64,000 bases of DNA from Mesomycoplasma ovipneumoniae. Lineage in GTDB: Bacteria > Bacillota_I > Bacilli_A > Mycoplasmatales > Metamycoplasmataceae. Position 1 is the first letter of the stretch; each line of letters begins with the position of its first letter. Both the position numbers and the translations under genes were made by a program. The stretch is taken from positions 930,001 to 994,000 of the forward strand of contig NZ_CP146003.1 of assembly GCF_038095975.1 (NCBI RefSeq), written 5' to 3'. Of this stretch, positions 20,090-30,019 are shown one piece after another. Below the pieces are notes generated by a model. It searched no databases. It was not told the origin of the DNA and was given only the letters and a program-made list of their open reading frames with translations.

Positions 20090-20236
20090 TAGAAAAAATC
20101 AGACCAATAATTTTTATTTGTAGTTTGTGGTAAAAATTCTTTTATATTTTAAACAACCATTTTATAGACTTTTGTATAGTTTTAAAAACCAAAAACTAAA
20201 AACATAAAGTTAAAATCTAAAATAATGATCTTGCTT

Positions 20237-20280
20237 TTAGGTCGCAAAAAGCAACAAAAATGCCGCGTTTTTGCACCTAA
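20237..20280. repeat. Inverted repeat after the lipoprotein gene
   Basis: TTAGGT-c-GCAAAAA pairs with TTTTTGC-ACCTAA around a 17-nt spacer. It lies between converging genes (lipoprotein and ylqF) and may be a bidirectional terminator, though T-runs outside the stem are weak. Confidence 0.45.
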
Positions 20281-20361
20281 ATTAACACAATAATTTAGAT
20301 CTTTTTAAAAAATGATTATTCTAAAAAATTTTTTTAGTGAAATTTAATTTTGTTAAAAAAA

Positions 20362-21180
20362 TTAATCTAGTGTAATTTTTTGTTTACCTATATGCATTAA
20401 AAATCACTTTCGACAGCGAGGCAAATCTAGACCGCTTTTATTTATAAATTTTTTATTTTTACACAAAATTAACAAGTTTTCTTCAATTTCTGAGTCAATT
20501 AGCGAAGGTTTTAGTTCTAAATCTGTGATGAAATTTGGGTATTGTTCAGAAATTATTTTGTATGCTTCAATAAAAAGATCACTAATATTTATAATTTCTC
20601 ACCTTATCAAACCAATAATAGCTAATTTTACGGCTAAAATTTGATCATCCATTTTTGGCAATAGGATACCTGGGGTGTCAAGAAAAAGAAATTTATCATA
20701 GCTAATTCATTGATTATTTCTCGTTATTCCCGGTTGGTTTCCTACTTTTAGTTGTGATTTTGTGATTAAATTTATTAGCGTTGATTTTCCAGTGTTAGGT
20801 ACTCCGACAACAAAACATTTTAGACTTGGTGAAAAAAATTTAGTTGAATTTTTTTCTTGTTTTATTTTAAATATTTTATTTAAATGTGATATAATTTCTA
20901 ATCTAGCTGAATAATCTCGTAAATTTACAAAGAGAACAAAAAATTTTTTATCCGTAAAAAATTTTTTTATTTTAGTGAATTTATTTTTATCAGCTAGATC
21001 AATTTTTGTTACTATTACTAGTGTCATTTTTTCTTTTGCAATTTGCGAGAAATTCTCGTTTAGACTAGAAATAGGACATCTGCCATCCACAACTAAAATA
21101 AAAAGATCTGCTATTCGCGCTTTATTTTCTATGTCATTTATGCTTTTTGCCATATGACCTGGAAATCAATTTATTTTCAT
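20362..21180 (-). CDS. ylqF: Ribosome biogenesis GTPase YlqF/RbgA
   Basis: A 272-aa circularly permuted GTPase that helps late 50S assembly. The N-terminus MKINWFPGHMAKS is the family signature and includes a TGA-coded Trp; this fixes the start at 21180. G4 (VTKIDLAD) precedes G1 (GVPNTGKSTLIN) and G3 (DTPG), the permuted order. The C-terminal domain is the usual ANTAR-like helical one, slightly short. It stands alone between the lipoprotein gene and the tRNA cluster. Confidence 0.93.
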
Positions 21181-21215
21181 GCAATAAATTATAAATCTTT
21201 TTATTAAAAAAGTGG

Positions 21216-21221
21216 TATAAT
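21216..21221 (+). promoter_or_regulatory. -10 box of the tRNA cluster
   Basis: TATAAT 10 bases before tRNA-Arg. A second TATAAT at 21372-21377 stands before tRNA-Pro, so the cluster has at least two likely promoters. Confidence 0.7.
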
Positions 21222-21231
21222 TGTAAATTGT

Positions 21232-21308
21232 GGTCACGTAGCTCAGTAGGATAGAGCACGAGCCTTCTAAGCTTGTGGTCAGAGGTTCGAATCCTCTCGT
21301 GATCGCCA
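21232..21308 (+). tRNA. tRNA-Arg (UCU)
   Basis: Acceptor GGTCACG pairs with CGTGATC, CCA is encoded, and the anticodon stem CGAGC/GCTTG holds loop CTTCTAA. Confidence 0.93.
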
Positions 21309-21385
21309 TTTTTTTATTTTTAAAAATAAAAAAAATAAATAAAAAAATTTTGCTTTTTCAAAAAATAGTGTATAATTATTAATTG

Positions 21386-21461
21386 GAGAAGTAGCTCAGC
21401 TTGGCAGAGCGCTACGTTTGGGACGTAGTGGTCGCAGGTTCAAATCCTGTCTTCTTCACCA
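21386..21461 (+). tRNA. tRNA-Pro (UGG)
   Basis: Acceptor GGAGAAG/CTTCTTC, anticodon stem CTACG/CGTAG with loop TTTGGGA, CCA encoded. Confidence 0.93.
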
Positions 21462-21464
21462 TTT

Positions 21465-21541
21465 GGGGGGGTAGCTCATCTGGCTAGAGCGCCTGTTTTG
21501 CACGCAGGAGGTAGAGGGTTCGACTCCCTTCCTCTCCACCA
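21465..21541 (+). tRNA. tRNA-Ala (UGC)
   Basis: Acceptor GGGGGGG/CCTCTCC, anticodon stem CCTGT/GCAGG with loop TTTGCAC, CCA encoded. Only three bases separate it from tRNA-Pro. Confidence 0.93.
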
Positions 21542-21543
21542 TT

Positions 21544-21620
21544 GGCTCTATAGCTCAGTTGGTTAGAGCGTCCGGTTCATACCCGGAAGGTCATGAGTTC
21601 GAATCTCCTTGGAGCCACCA
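21544..21620 (+). tRNA. tRNA-Met (CAU), elongator
   Basis: Acceptor GGCTCTA/TGGAGCC with one G-U pair, anticodon stem TCCGG/CCGGA with loop TTCATAC. Fully paired 1-72 and no GGG/CCC anticodon-stem run argue against the initiator. Confidence 0.85.
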
Positions 21621-21650
21621 ATTTTCACATAATATATAACAAAATCGCCT

Positions 21651-21726
21651 GGATCTATAGCTCAGCGGTTAGAGCATCCGGCTCATAACCGGTTGGTCAT
21701 TGGTTCGAATCCAGTTAGATCCACCA
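21651..21726 (+). tRNA. tRNA-Ile2 (CAU, lysidine type)
   Basis: Anticodon CAT in a loop CTCATAA with GGC..CCGGT context typical of mollicute tRNA-Ile that reads AUA after TilS makes lysidine. Acceptor GGATCTA/TAGATCC. Distinguishing it from elongator Met is by comparison with known sequences. Confidence 0.75.
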
Positions 21727-21730
21727 AAAT

Positions 21731-21821
21731 GGGCAATTACCCAAGTGGCTGAAGGGACTAGTCTTGAAAACTGGCAGGGGTGTGAAAGCCCGCGGGGGTT
21801 CGAATCCCTCATTGCCCGCCA
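21731..21821 (+). tRNA. tRNA-Ser (UGA)
   Basis: Acceptor GGGCAAT/ATTGCCC, anticodon loop CTTGAAA and a long variable arm typical of class II tRNA. Confidence 0.93.
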
Positions 21822-21846
21822 TTTATTTTAAAAAAAATCTTAACAC

Positions 21847-21921
21847 AGCGGAGTAGAGCAGAGGTAGCTCGTTGGGCTCATAACCCAAAGGCCGTAGGTT
21901 CGATTCCTACCTCCGCAACCA
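21847..21921 (+). tRNA. Initiator tRNA-fMet (CAU)
   Basis: The 1-72 position is unpaired (A-A), and the anticodon stem TTGGG/CCCAA carries the GGG/CCC run: both initiator marks. Anticodon loop CTCATAA. Confidence 0.88.
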
Positions 21922-21922
21922 A

Positions 21923-21998
21923 GGTCTAGTAGTAAAGTGGTTAATACGCCTCTCTGTCACGGAGGAGATCGCGGGTTCGATCCCCGTCTAGACCGCCA
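21923..21998 (+). tRNA. tRNA-Asp (GUC)
   Basis: Acceptor GGTCTAG/CTAGACC, anticodon loop CTGTCAC, CCA encoded. Confidence 0.93.
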
Positions 21999-21999
21999 T

Positions 22000-22075
22000 G
22001 GCTCCGTAGCTCAGTTGGTAGAGCAACGGTTTGAAGCACCGTGTGTCACTGGTTCGATTCCTGTCGGAGCCACCA
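22000..22075 (+). tRNA. tRNA-Phe (GAA)
   Basis: Acceptor GGCTCCG/CGGAGCC, anticodon stem ACGGT/ACCGT with loop TTGAAGC, CCA encoded. Last of nine tRNA genes. Confidence 0.93.
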
Positions 22076-22116
22076 TACCTAATTGCAACCTCCAATAATT
22101 TATAAGTAGTTATAAT

Positions 22117-22146
22117 AAAAATGTCGTAGATTACGGCATTTTTTAA
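22117..22146 (+). terminator. Terminator of the tRNA cluster
   Basis: AAATGTCGTA/TACGGCATTT stem followed by a T-run, 40 bases after tRNA-Phe. Confidence 0.8.
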
Positions 22147-22238
22147 TTTTTAATTTTTTTTTAATATTTTTTAGTTAAAAAAAATATTTATCTTGTAAAA
22201 TTTAGTATTTATTTTTATGTAGAGAGAAGGTATTAACA

Positions 22239-23129
22239 ATTTTTTACCAAAATCCGGATTTTTATCTTTCCCTTACTGTAAATTTACTAATTTTCCTTTT
22301 AATTATTCTAGCAGTTCCGGTTTTAATAGTATTTTTGATTGCAATTGTTAAACCGCGAATTAAACGAACGTCAAATATTTATCTCTATTCACTCAGCACC
22401 GGTCTTTTGTTGATGGTTGCAACAGTTGGACTTATGCAAGAAGGATTTAATGGTGCTGAAAATTTCGCTCATAGCTATGGTGATCTAGAAAATTTATTTA
22501 AAATTCTAATAATTGGCGGCGGTTCAATTTTAGGTCTGACAAGCGTTTTTATTGCCCGTTGATTTTTTATTCGCATTTTTAAAAAAGATTTGCACTTGGA
22601 TCACAAACAGCACGATCATAGCGATCATATTGTAAATTTTTCTGACATTGACAGTCCAAAATCTGCTTGACTTGCAATTTTACTTCTACTTTCACACCGA
22701 ACAATTGATGGATTTATACTAGGATCTGTTATTGCCAGAGTGACTGCAGGAGAAGAAGTTAATTGATATTTAATTGGGACTTTTGTCGCTCATATGTTAA
22801 TTGAAATTTTAATTATTCATTATCGGCAAGTTCAATATGGTCAAAGTATTAAAAAGTCCGTAATTTACAACTTAATTACAACGCTAATTTTAATTCCAAT
22901 TATCGTAATAGGCGCTTTTTTGAATAGATTTTTTATTCAAACTGGTTGACTAATTCCATTTTTCAATGTTTCTGGTGGAGCAATTTTGAGTTTTGTGGTA
23001 ATAATCGAATTAGTTCCCGAATTTATTCACCTCAGGAATAATTCCTCAAAACAATGGCATATTTCGCTTATTCTTTTTGCAGCCGGAATTGTTTTTGCCC
23101 TTATTCTTTTAACACTTCACCAACACTAA
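22239..23129 (+). CDS. ZIP-family divalent metal transporter
   Basis: About 296 aa with seven to eight membrane helices. ZIP marks: SHRTIDGFILGS (metal-site helix IV), VVIIELVPEFIH (helix V, usually E-x-x-P/H), and a His-rich cytoplasmic loop DHKQHDHSDH between helices III and IV. It should import Zn or related ions. The frame has no ATG before residue ~60; the site AGAGAAGG at 22223-22230 points to a start near ATT 22239. A TTG at 22335 would cut off the first helix. The start is therefore uncertain but the frame is clear. Confidence 0.82.
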
Positions 23130-23183
23130 TTTTGAATAGTAAAAATTAATTTAGCAAGTTGTTTTACAATTTTTAGAAAATTT

Positions 23184-23208
23184 CGAGCCTTACAAAGCTC
23201 GTTTTTTT
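23184..23208 (+). terminator. Terminator after the ZIP gene
   Basis: CGAGC-cttacaaa-GCTCG stem followed by T7. Confidence 0.8.
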
Positions 23209-23277
23209 GTTTTTTAAGGAATTGTCTTGAATTATTGGAACCAAAAATTTAACTATTACAGTTTTGGTGTTATCATA

Positions 23278-23304
23278 AAATGCCGTATTTTACGGCACTT
23301 TTTT
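23278..23304 (+). terminator. Second terminator before gyrA
   Basis: TGCCGTA-TTT-TACGGCA perfect stem followed by C and a T-run. It resembles the tRNA-cluster terminator core. Confidence 0.75.
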
Positions 23305-23483
23305 AGTTGAGCCCCGTTTTATCTAAGGTTTAAATTTCAACTTTTGGCACAGATTATTTTTGTCATCAAAACTAAATTAATTATTATTTAAACAAAAATA
23401 TTTTTTTAATTATGTTGGTACACATAATTAAAAAAATTTCGAAGTTTTTCAACCAAAAATTCAAAAAAAGCCGGAAATTATGG

Positions 23484-23489
23484 TATAAT
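23484..23489 (+). promoter_or_regulatory. -10 box of gyrA
   Basis: TATAAT with a preceding TGG, 34 bases before the gyrA ATG and its AAAGGAAA site. Confidence 0.65.
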
Positions 23490-23522
23490 TTTAAAATTAG
23501 TATTGCTTTTAAAAGGAAATAT

Positions 23523-26078
23523 ATGATTGAGGACAATAAAAACCATAAAGATAACGAAGAAATCAAAGAAATTGATTCTAGCTTAAATAGTGAAGATGAC
23601 AAATCGGATGACTCAGACCAAATTTTCGAAGTTAAACCAACAATTTTAGAAACAGTAACTGACAATATTGTTCCAATTAAAATCGAAGATGAGATGAAAG
23701 TTTCATTTCTTGATTATTCAATGTCAGTTATTGTTTCAAGAGCTCTACCTGATGTTCGTGATGGACTAAAGCCTGTTCATAGACGAATTTTATACACAAT
23801 GAGTGAACTTGGAATAACTTCAGGAACTAGTTATAAAAAATCAGCTAGAATTGTCGGTGATGTTCTTGGAAAATATCACCCACATGGTGATGCTTCTGTT
23901 TATGATTCAATGGTTCGAATGGCTCAACCTTTCTCACTACGCTACCCACTTATCGATGGACACGGTAATTTTGGTTCAATTGATGGCGATGAAGCTGCGG
24001 CAATGCGTTACACTGAGGCGCGACTGTCAAAAATTTCTAATAAAATGATTGAAGGTATTAAAAAAAATACTGTAAATTTCAGACCTAATTATGATGCAAG
24101 TGAAATGGAACCTGAAATTTTACCAGCACGATTTCCAAATTTATTAGTTTCAGGGGTTTCTGGAATTGCTGTTGGAATGACCACCAAAATTCCACCGCAT
24201 AACTTAGGCGAAATTATTGAAACTTTCATTACTTTTGCAAGAAATCCAAATATTGACATTAATGAATTAATTGAGACTCTTCCTGGCCCAGATTTTCCAA
24301 CAGGCGCAATAATTTCGGGAAAAAAAGGGATAAATCAAGCATATTTAACCGGAAAAGGTACTTTTTGAATTAGATCAAAAGCAAAAATTGAACATTTAAA
24401 TTCAGGTAGATCACGAATTATTTTTTACGAAATTCCTTATGAAGTTAAAAAACCCTCTATTATCGAAAAGGTTGCTTTTTTAGTAAAAAATAAGAAAATT
24501 CTTGGAATTAAAGATATTCGTGATGAAAGTACTCGTCACGGAATTCGTGTTGTTTTTGATATTAAAAAAGGATTTAATCCTGAAGTTATTTTAAATAAAC
24601 TTTATCACAGCACCGATTTACAAATTAGTTATTCAATAAATATGCTTGCGCTTGTAAAAGGTGTGCCAAAATTAATGAATTTAAAGGAAATTTTAACTCA
24701 TTATCTTGAACACCAAAAAGAAATTAATCTTCGTGTACTCAATTTTGACCTGGAAAAAGCTAGCGAAAGACTTAATATTTTAAGCGGTTTAAAAATTGCT
24801 ATTGAAAATATTGACAATGTAATTACAATAATAAAATCTTCAAGTTCAGACCAAATTGCTCAAGAAAGATTAGCCCAAACTTATAATTTAAATCCTGTTC
24901 AAACAAAAGCAATAATTGATATGCGTCTTGGTCGGCTAACTAGTTTGGCAATCGAAAAATTAATTAGTGACATTGAAAGTCTAAAAATCGAAATTGATGA
25001 GATTAAGTCAATAATTGAATCACCTGAAAAACTAATTGAATTAATTATTACCCAACACAAAGCAACCGCTGAACAATTCAGTGATCCACGAAGATCTGAA
25101 ATTATTACCGAAATTATACGACTTAATGAAGAAGATTTTATCCCTAATGAAAAAGTAATTATTTCGCTGACCCAAAATAACTATGTAAAAAGGTTAAATT
25201 TAGAAGAATATCGGCTACAAAATCGTGGTGGCTTTGGTGCCTCAGTTTCAAATTTATACAAAGATGACGAGCTAAAATCTGTTTGCATTACAAACACCCA
25301 CAGCGATCTTTTAATTATTTCCTCAAGTGCTAAAATTTTCAAACTTCGAGCTCACCAAATTCCTGATAGTTCAAAACAAGGAAAAGGTCTCCCATTTTTA
25401 AATCTTGTACAAGTACAAAAAGATGAAAATATTAGTGCATTAATTCCTTGAAACCAGCAATACAAAGATCACTGACTTATCACGGTTTCTGCTTTTGGTT
25501 ATATTAAAAAAACGGAACTTTCAGAGTTTAGTTATATTCCAAAAAATGGAAAAATCGCTTTAAAACTTGTTGAGGGAGATTATTTAAAATCAGCCTTTAT
25601 TGTCCCAGCAAGTTCTGAAATCAATATTATTTTAGCCTCATCCCAAGGACTTGTAAATCGCTGGGCAATTAAATTATTGCGAAATACCGGTCGGGCTTCA
25701 ATCGGTGTTAAAGGAATCGCTCTTCAAGAAGGACACGAAATAGTTGGCGCTTGTTACACTTTTGGCAATGATTTTGTCTTTAATTTAAGTAAACATGGTT
25801 ATGGGAAAAAAACTCCTGTTGAAGAATACCGACTAACCGGAAGAGCAACTAAAGGACTAAAAGGTCTAGACGACGAAAAGGCTGGCGATCTTATTTTTGT
25901 TGGCACAATTGGCCCAGATCAGGAAGCAATAATTATCACTAAAAGAGGCTTTGCAATTAGAATTGATCTTGATAGCGTTCCAATAATTAGTCGTAGGACA
26001 AAAGGGGTAAAATTAATTAAACTCAAAGGTGAAGACGAAATAAGTTTTGTTACTTTAATTAAAAAAGAGGCAAATTAA
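23523..26078 (+). CDS. gyrA: DNA gyrase subunit A
   Basis: An 851-aa type IIA topoisomerase subunit. ATG 23523 follows AAAAGGAAAT; a longer upstream frame lacks such a site. The catalytic Tyr is in AMRYTEARL, and GHGNFGS (not GHGNNGS) marks GyrA rather than ParC. The C-terminal domain shows QNRGGFG at about residue 570, a variant of the GyrA box QRRGGKG needed for DNA wrapping. An acidic ~50-residue N-terminal extension precedes the core. In the quinolone-resistance region ([12 protein letters not shown]) the position equal to E. coli Ser83 is Ala. Confidence 0.92.
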
Positions 26079-26169
26079 TCTATCAATTTTAGACAAATCA
26101 CTAACAAATTCACAGTTAAAAAAAATTTAGGTGCATTAAAATTACAGAATCTAAAGACTTTAAAATCCT

Positions 26170-26866
26170 AATTTTGCATTTTACAGTGTAATTTAGACGC
26201 TGATTTATAGTCTTAAATTCATCCCTTTTCTTAATTTTTGACGTCAAACTAGCAAACCCAGGAAAAATAACTATCAAAAAAAACACTAAATTTTAAATCT
26301 AACCATTACGAAAGAAAAATCTACTTATTAATCAAACTAAAAAAGCTAAAATTTTAGCTTAAAAAGCAAAATTATGAAATTTTTAAACCACTTTTTTAGT
26401 TTAAAACGCTAACAAAAACCATAAAAAAATACAACTACTATTTAAACTCAATGTAAAAAGAAAACTCTTTTTACTTAAATTGAGCCTAAAAAAATATATG
26501 AAGTTTTGAAAGAACAATAACCAAAAGCCCTAAATTTATAGATTTCTAAACGGTTAAATTCAAGGCATTCCATCATATTTAAAAATATAATGGATAAATC
26601 GCACTATCTGATTTTTTTATGGCAAAAACATAACCAAGCCCACCTTAATTCAATATCAAAATTTATTAATTCATTCTTAGTGACTCTATTATAACTTAAA
26701 AATTTTTTTGACCAAGCATTTTTTTAAAAATTTTTTTGCAAAGACTAAATTTAAAATTATAAAAATTAAAACTTTGCGTAAAAAAACCCGTATTTACGGG
26801 TATTTTTCCATATTTATATTCACTAAAAAGTGAATTTTTGCCTAAACTGGGAAACTCAGGAATAAA
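26170..26866 (-). repeat. Dispersed RNA element, copy 3
   Basis: A minus-strand copy filling the gap between gyrA and the membrane protein. The 5' end (near 26866, CCTGAGTTTCCCAGTTTAGG) matches the ends of copies 2 and 4. Then follow TTCACTTTTTAGTGAA, a terminator-like hairpin ACCCGTAAATACGGGT, the promoter (TTGGTC, TATAAT on minus near 26688), the ORF ATG-TTT-TTG-CCA-TAA at 26617-26631, and both hairpins (TCCATTATA/TATGATGGA and CCTTGAATTT/AAATTTAGGG). The 3' part runs into sequence matching 40762 onward. No gene is seen in 26079-26973. Confidence 0.8.
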
Positions 26867-26973
26867 ATACTGAAAATCAACTAAAACAATACAATCAAAA
26901 TCCTGAATAAAAAGCAATAATCTTAATTTTTTGCCTAATTTAGGTGCATTTAGATAATATCCTTAAAAAACAT

Positions 26974-28041
26974 TTATATTGAATCTTGTTTTTCAGACTT
27001 AATTAGATTAGCATCAAAAAATCGCTTTTTGATGCGGCGATATGTTCACTCAATAAATATAGGTTCTAGGATAACGGGTAGTAGAAAAATGGGAACAATA
27101 ACAGTTCCTAATGTTGAAATTTTTAACCAAAATGTTGGTTCATCAAGAAGAAAATGATTAAAGCATAGAAAAATTGCTAAAAAAAGAAGAATTCAAATTG
27201 ATAAAATATAAAAAAATAAAATTTTAAATAAGTAGTAGAAAAACTTTTTTCTGTTAAAATTTTTTTCATTTTTATTAAAAATTGAAGCAAAAATAAATGT
27301 ATAAAATCAATAATAGTTCTGCATCTCAGCTACAACCCAGTCAAATTCACTAATTTCCTTGCGGTTCCTTAACTTAATATTACGATATTTAAAAGAACGT
27401 CTAGTATGCTTAGGGGAATTAATTGCTTCTGTAAAAAGGCTAATTATTGGGTAGTTATGTTTATATTTTCAACAAATTTTTCTTGATTTCTTCCTCTTTT
27501 TTTTACAATTTTCAGTGTCAACAAGAACGGAATTTACAAAAGGCTCTAAATTAAAATTTTCTAAAAATTCAAAGGTTGTGGTTTTATTTTCCAAATTGTA
27601 TTTTCAGTATAAAAATTTCTTAAAAAAGTAAATAACAAATTTTGCTCAAAAAGCATTTAAAAAAAATCCAAAAAACGCAATGAAAGAATATATCACCACA
27701 TTCATAATATTCGGAAATCAAATATTATAGTCATAAAAATAATTATCTTTATTTTCAAGGCTAAAAATAAAATTTTCACCAAAAGTAAAAAAATGAACTC
27801 TGTAAACAAAAATTAACACAAATAATGAAATGGTCAAAATGATTGAAAATAAATGAAGAATTAAATAGAAAAGTCGTGAAATTAGTCTGGTTTTATAGTA
27901 TAAAATCCCCTCAAAACTGTTGTATTCTACAAGTAAATCGAATAATTTATAATAGCTGTTAGTGCCAAAAAATGGGATAAATAAAATTCAATTGTTGAAT
28001 TTTAAATTGAAAAATTTTTCTAAACTTTCTTTCTTAAACAT
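26974..28041 (-). CDS. Multi-pass membrane protein, mycoplasma-specific family
   Basis: A 355-aa frame with about ten TGA codons read as Trp, so standard-code translation hides it. It has about four hydrophobic segments: two in the first 130 residues and two near the C-terminus, around a basic middle. Its N-terminus (ESLEKFFNLKF), the middle 'NYYWFYTFIFASIFNKN' and the C-terminal 'IVPIFLLPVILEP' parallel those of the duplicated proteins at 41122-42063 and 43493-44425, so I place all three in one family. Function unknown. Confidence 0.72.
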
Positions 28042-28224
28042 TATCTAATTAAATTGGTTAGCCTCTATTTTTATACAAATTTCAAGTTGCATTTTGAATT
28101 ATATAAATTATACTAAGTTTCCTTTAAATTTGCTTGAACTATATAAAATTATTAAATTAATTTTAACATATTTAACTAATATAAAAAGTATAAATCGCAA
28201 TTTAAAATAAATTAATAAAAAAAA

Positions 28225-28250
28225 TAGACGCATCTTTTTTGATGCGTCTA
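28225..28250 (-). terminator. Terminator of the infC-rpmI-rplT-rpmB run
   Basis: TAGACGCATC/GATGCGTCTA, a perfect 10-bp stem with a T6 or A6 loop, followed on minus by a T-run. Confidence 0.85.
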
Positions 28251-28312
28251 AATTAATGTGTTTGTTTCTTTATTTTTTAAGGTGATTTTTTAATCTATTA
28301 AAATTTCAGATT

Positions 28313-28507
28313 TTAAATTTTACCTCATTTTTGTAAGGTTTTTTTGGTTTTAGCTGAAACTTTAATACGAACTTTTTGCCCTGAGGCAGTTTTTAGAACT
28401 ATTTGCTGTAAATTTAGATTAAATTTACGTTTAGTTGCATTTAGGGCGTGAGAACGGTTATTTCCGCTCATTGATCCACGTTGTGAAATTGGGTCTTTTC
28501 TTGCCAT
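28313..28507 (-). CDS. rpmB: 50S ribosomal protein L28
   Basis: A 64-aa basic protein beginning [20 protein letters not shown], the L28 signature. The frame continues past a TGA to end in ...LQKWGKI. It sits just after rplT, an unusual neighbour since rpmB is often separate; spacing (27 bases) suggests co-transcription. The conserved N-terminal motif K-x-x-x-x-G-N-x-x-S-H-A is seen. Confidence 0.92.
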
Positions 28508-28534
28508 TTTTTTCCTCCTATGATAAGAAAGGGA

Positions 28535-28891
28535 TTATTTTTGACCTTTTTCTAAAGCAATTTTAATGATATTATCAAATTCAGTTTTGCGACTAATTGC
28601 CATTTCAGCAAGCATTTTACGATTAATTTCAATGTTTGCAAGTTTGATTTTATGCATTAATTGCGAATATGAAATTCCTTGGTCACGAGCTGCAGCATTT
28701 ATTCTACTAATTCATAATTTTCGAAATTCACGTTTACGCTGTTTTCGATCACGAAAAGCATAGGTTCAAGATTTAATTACTGCCTGTTTTGCAACTTTAA
28801 ATCCGATTGATTTATGCCCTCAATAACCTTTTGCTAATTTTAATCAACGACGGCGACGCTGGCGCGTTACACTTCCACCTTTGACTCTCAT
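28535..28891 (-). CDS. rplT: 50S ribosomal protein L20
   Basis: A 118-aa protein starting [19 protein letters not shown]; both Trp in the RRWLKLAKGYWGHK segment are TGA. L20 binds 23S rRNA early in assembly and in many bacteria also represses its own operon. It follows rpmI and infC, the conserved order. Confidence 0.95.
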
Positions 28892-28952
28892 AATAAAATT
28901 TCTCCTTTTATATAATGTAGTTTCAAAAAATTTAGTGAATTCTTTGAATTAA

Positions 28953-29147
28953 TTAAATTAGTTTTTTTATTCTTTTGTAATCTGAAGGATCGATTAAAGT
29001 AGCTTTTCTTGATTGGCGCTTTTGTTTTGTAGATTTATTTTGCGCTAAATGTGAGCGATATGCATGTCCGTGTTTAATTTTTCCGGTTGCAGTAACCTTA
29101 ATTCTTTTTTTCAAAGCTGACTTTGTTTTTAATTTGATTTTAGGCAT
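28953..29147 (-). CDS. rpmI: 50S ribosomal protein L35
   Basis: A 64-aa basic protein ([20 protein letters not shown] near the N-terminus) of normal length. Its start overlaps the infC 3' end by 8 bases, so translation is coupled. Confidence 0.95.
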   Translation of the reverse strand: MPKIKLKTKSALKKRIKVTATGKIKHGHAYRSHLAQNKSTKQKRQSRKATLIDPSDYKRIKKLI

Positions 29148-29790
29148 TTTTTTCCTTATTTTGAATTTCTTCGTATTCTAAAAGTTCTTTTAGCTGTTTT
29201 GAAGAAGTGAATTTAGGTAGTTTTTTGCGATCACGTTCAAGATGCATAACTAAAAAATTACCGTTTTGCGAAATTTCCTTGCTTTTTTTTGCAATGTATT
29301 TCAATTGGTCAAAAAATATCTCAAGTGTTATTTTACCTTGATCAATTCGGGTAATTTCACGACCACGAAAACGAAGAGCAATTTTCACACGGTCGCCATC
29401 AAGAATAAACTCTCTAGCTTTTTTTGATTTTACAAGAATATCTTGCTTGTTAATATTAAAACTAACCCGTATTTCACGGTTATTAGTAAAGGATTGCTTT
29501 TCTTTTTCTTCCTTTTTTTTCTTTTTTATGTCGTATCGAAACTTACCATAATCAAGAATTTTTGCTATTGGAACTTTTTGAACTTTTTCATCTTTAGTTT
29601 TTACTTCTTTAATTGAAATTAAAACTAAATCAAGTCCTTTGGATTTTGCAAGTTCAAGTGCTTCTTTAGTCGGAGTTTTTCCAATTTTTTCATTGTCAGA
29701 TCCAACTAAAAAAACGTTAGGAAACATAATATTTTCGTTAATTTGGTGATCTTGTTGTGGCTTTCTTTGAAAAAGATTTTTAGGATTCAA
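29140..29790 (-). CDS. infC: Translation initiation factor IF-3
   Basis: About 216 aa. The N-terminal domain has INENI and the central '[14 protein letters not shown]' motif; the C-terminal domain has [10 protein letters not shown] and '[11 protein letters not shown]'. No ATG opens the frame: the candidates are TTG at 29790 or the ATT just before it, both downstream of GGAGAT. A rare start codon is a known device by which IF-3 limits its own synthesis. It heads infC-rpmI-rplT-rpmB. Confidence 0.93.
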   Translation of the reverse strand: MNPKNLFQRKPQQDHQINENIMFPNVFLVGSDNEKIGKTPTKEALELAKSKGLDLVLISIKEVKTKDEKVQKVPIAKILDYGKFRYDIKKKKKEEKEKQSFTNNREIRVSFNINKQDILVKSKKAREFILDGDRVKIALRFRGREITRIDQGKITLEIFFDQLKYIAKKSKEISQNGNFLVMHLERDRKKLPKFTSSKQLKELLEYEEIQNKEKNA

Positions 29791-29890
29791 AATTTAAATT
29801 TATCTCCATTTTCAATGGTTTTTACTATGTTTATACAAAAATCTTAAAAAGTATTAAATTATAATTTAAACAAAAAAATAATAATCTTTG

Positions 29891-29975
29891 TTTGCTAGGT
29901 AAACCCAAGATCTTGCGATCTTCAGGTGAGAGCAAATCTACTTTCTGCAAATAAAAATTTGCATTATAATTATAC
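29891..29975 (-). promoter_or_regulatory. Structured leader and promoter of the infC operon
   Basis: On minus, TATAAT near 29963-29975 is followed by a folded stretch: AAGATC-GCAA-GATCTT (29907-29922, a GNRA-type loop) inside CACC/GGTTT, enclosed by TTTGCT (29936-29931) with AGCAAA (29896-29891). It lies ~100 bases before infC. This position and fold fit an L20-type autoregulatory leader; the match is by eye. Confidence 0.55.
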
Positions 29976-30019
29976 TTAATTTTTAAATTTTCAAAAGCAA
30001 ATTTTTAAAAATTTAAAAA

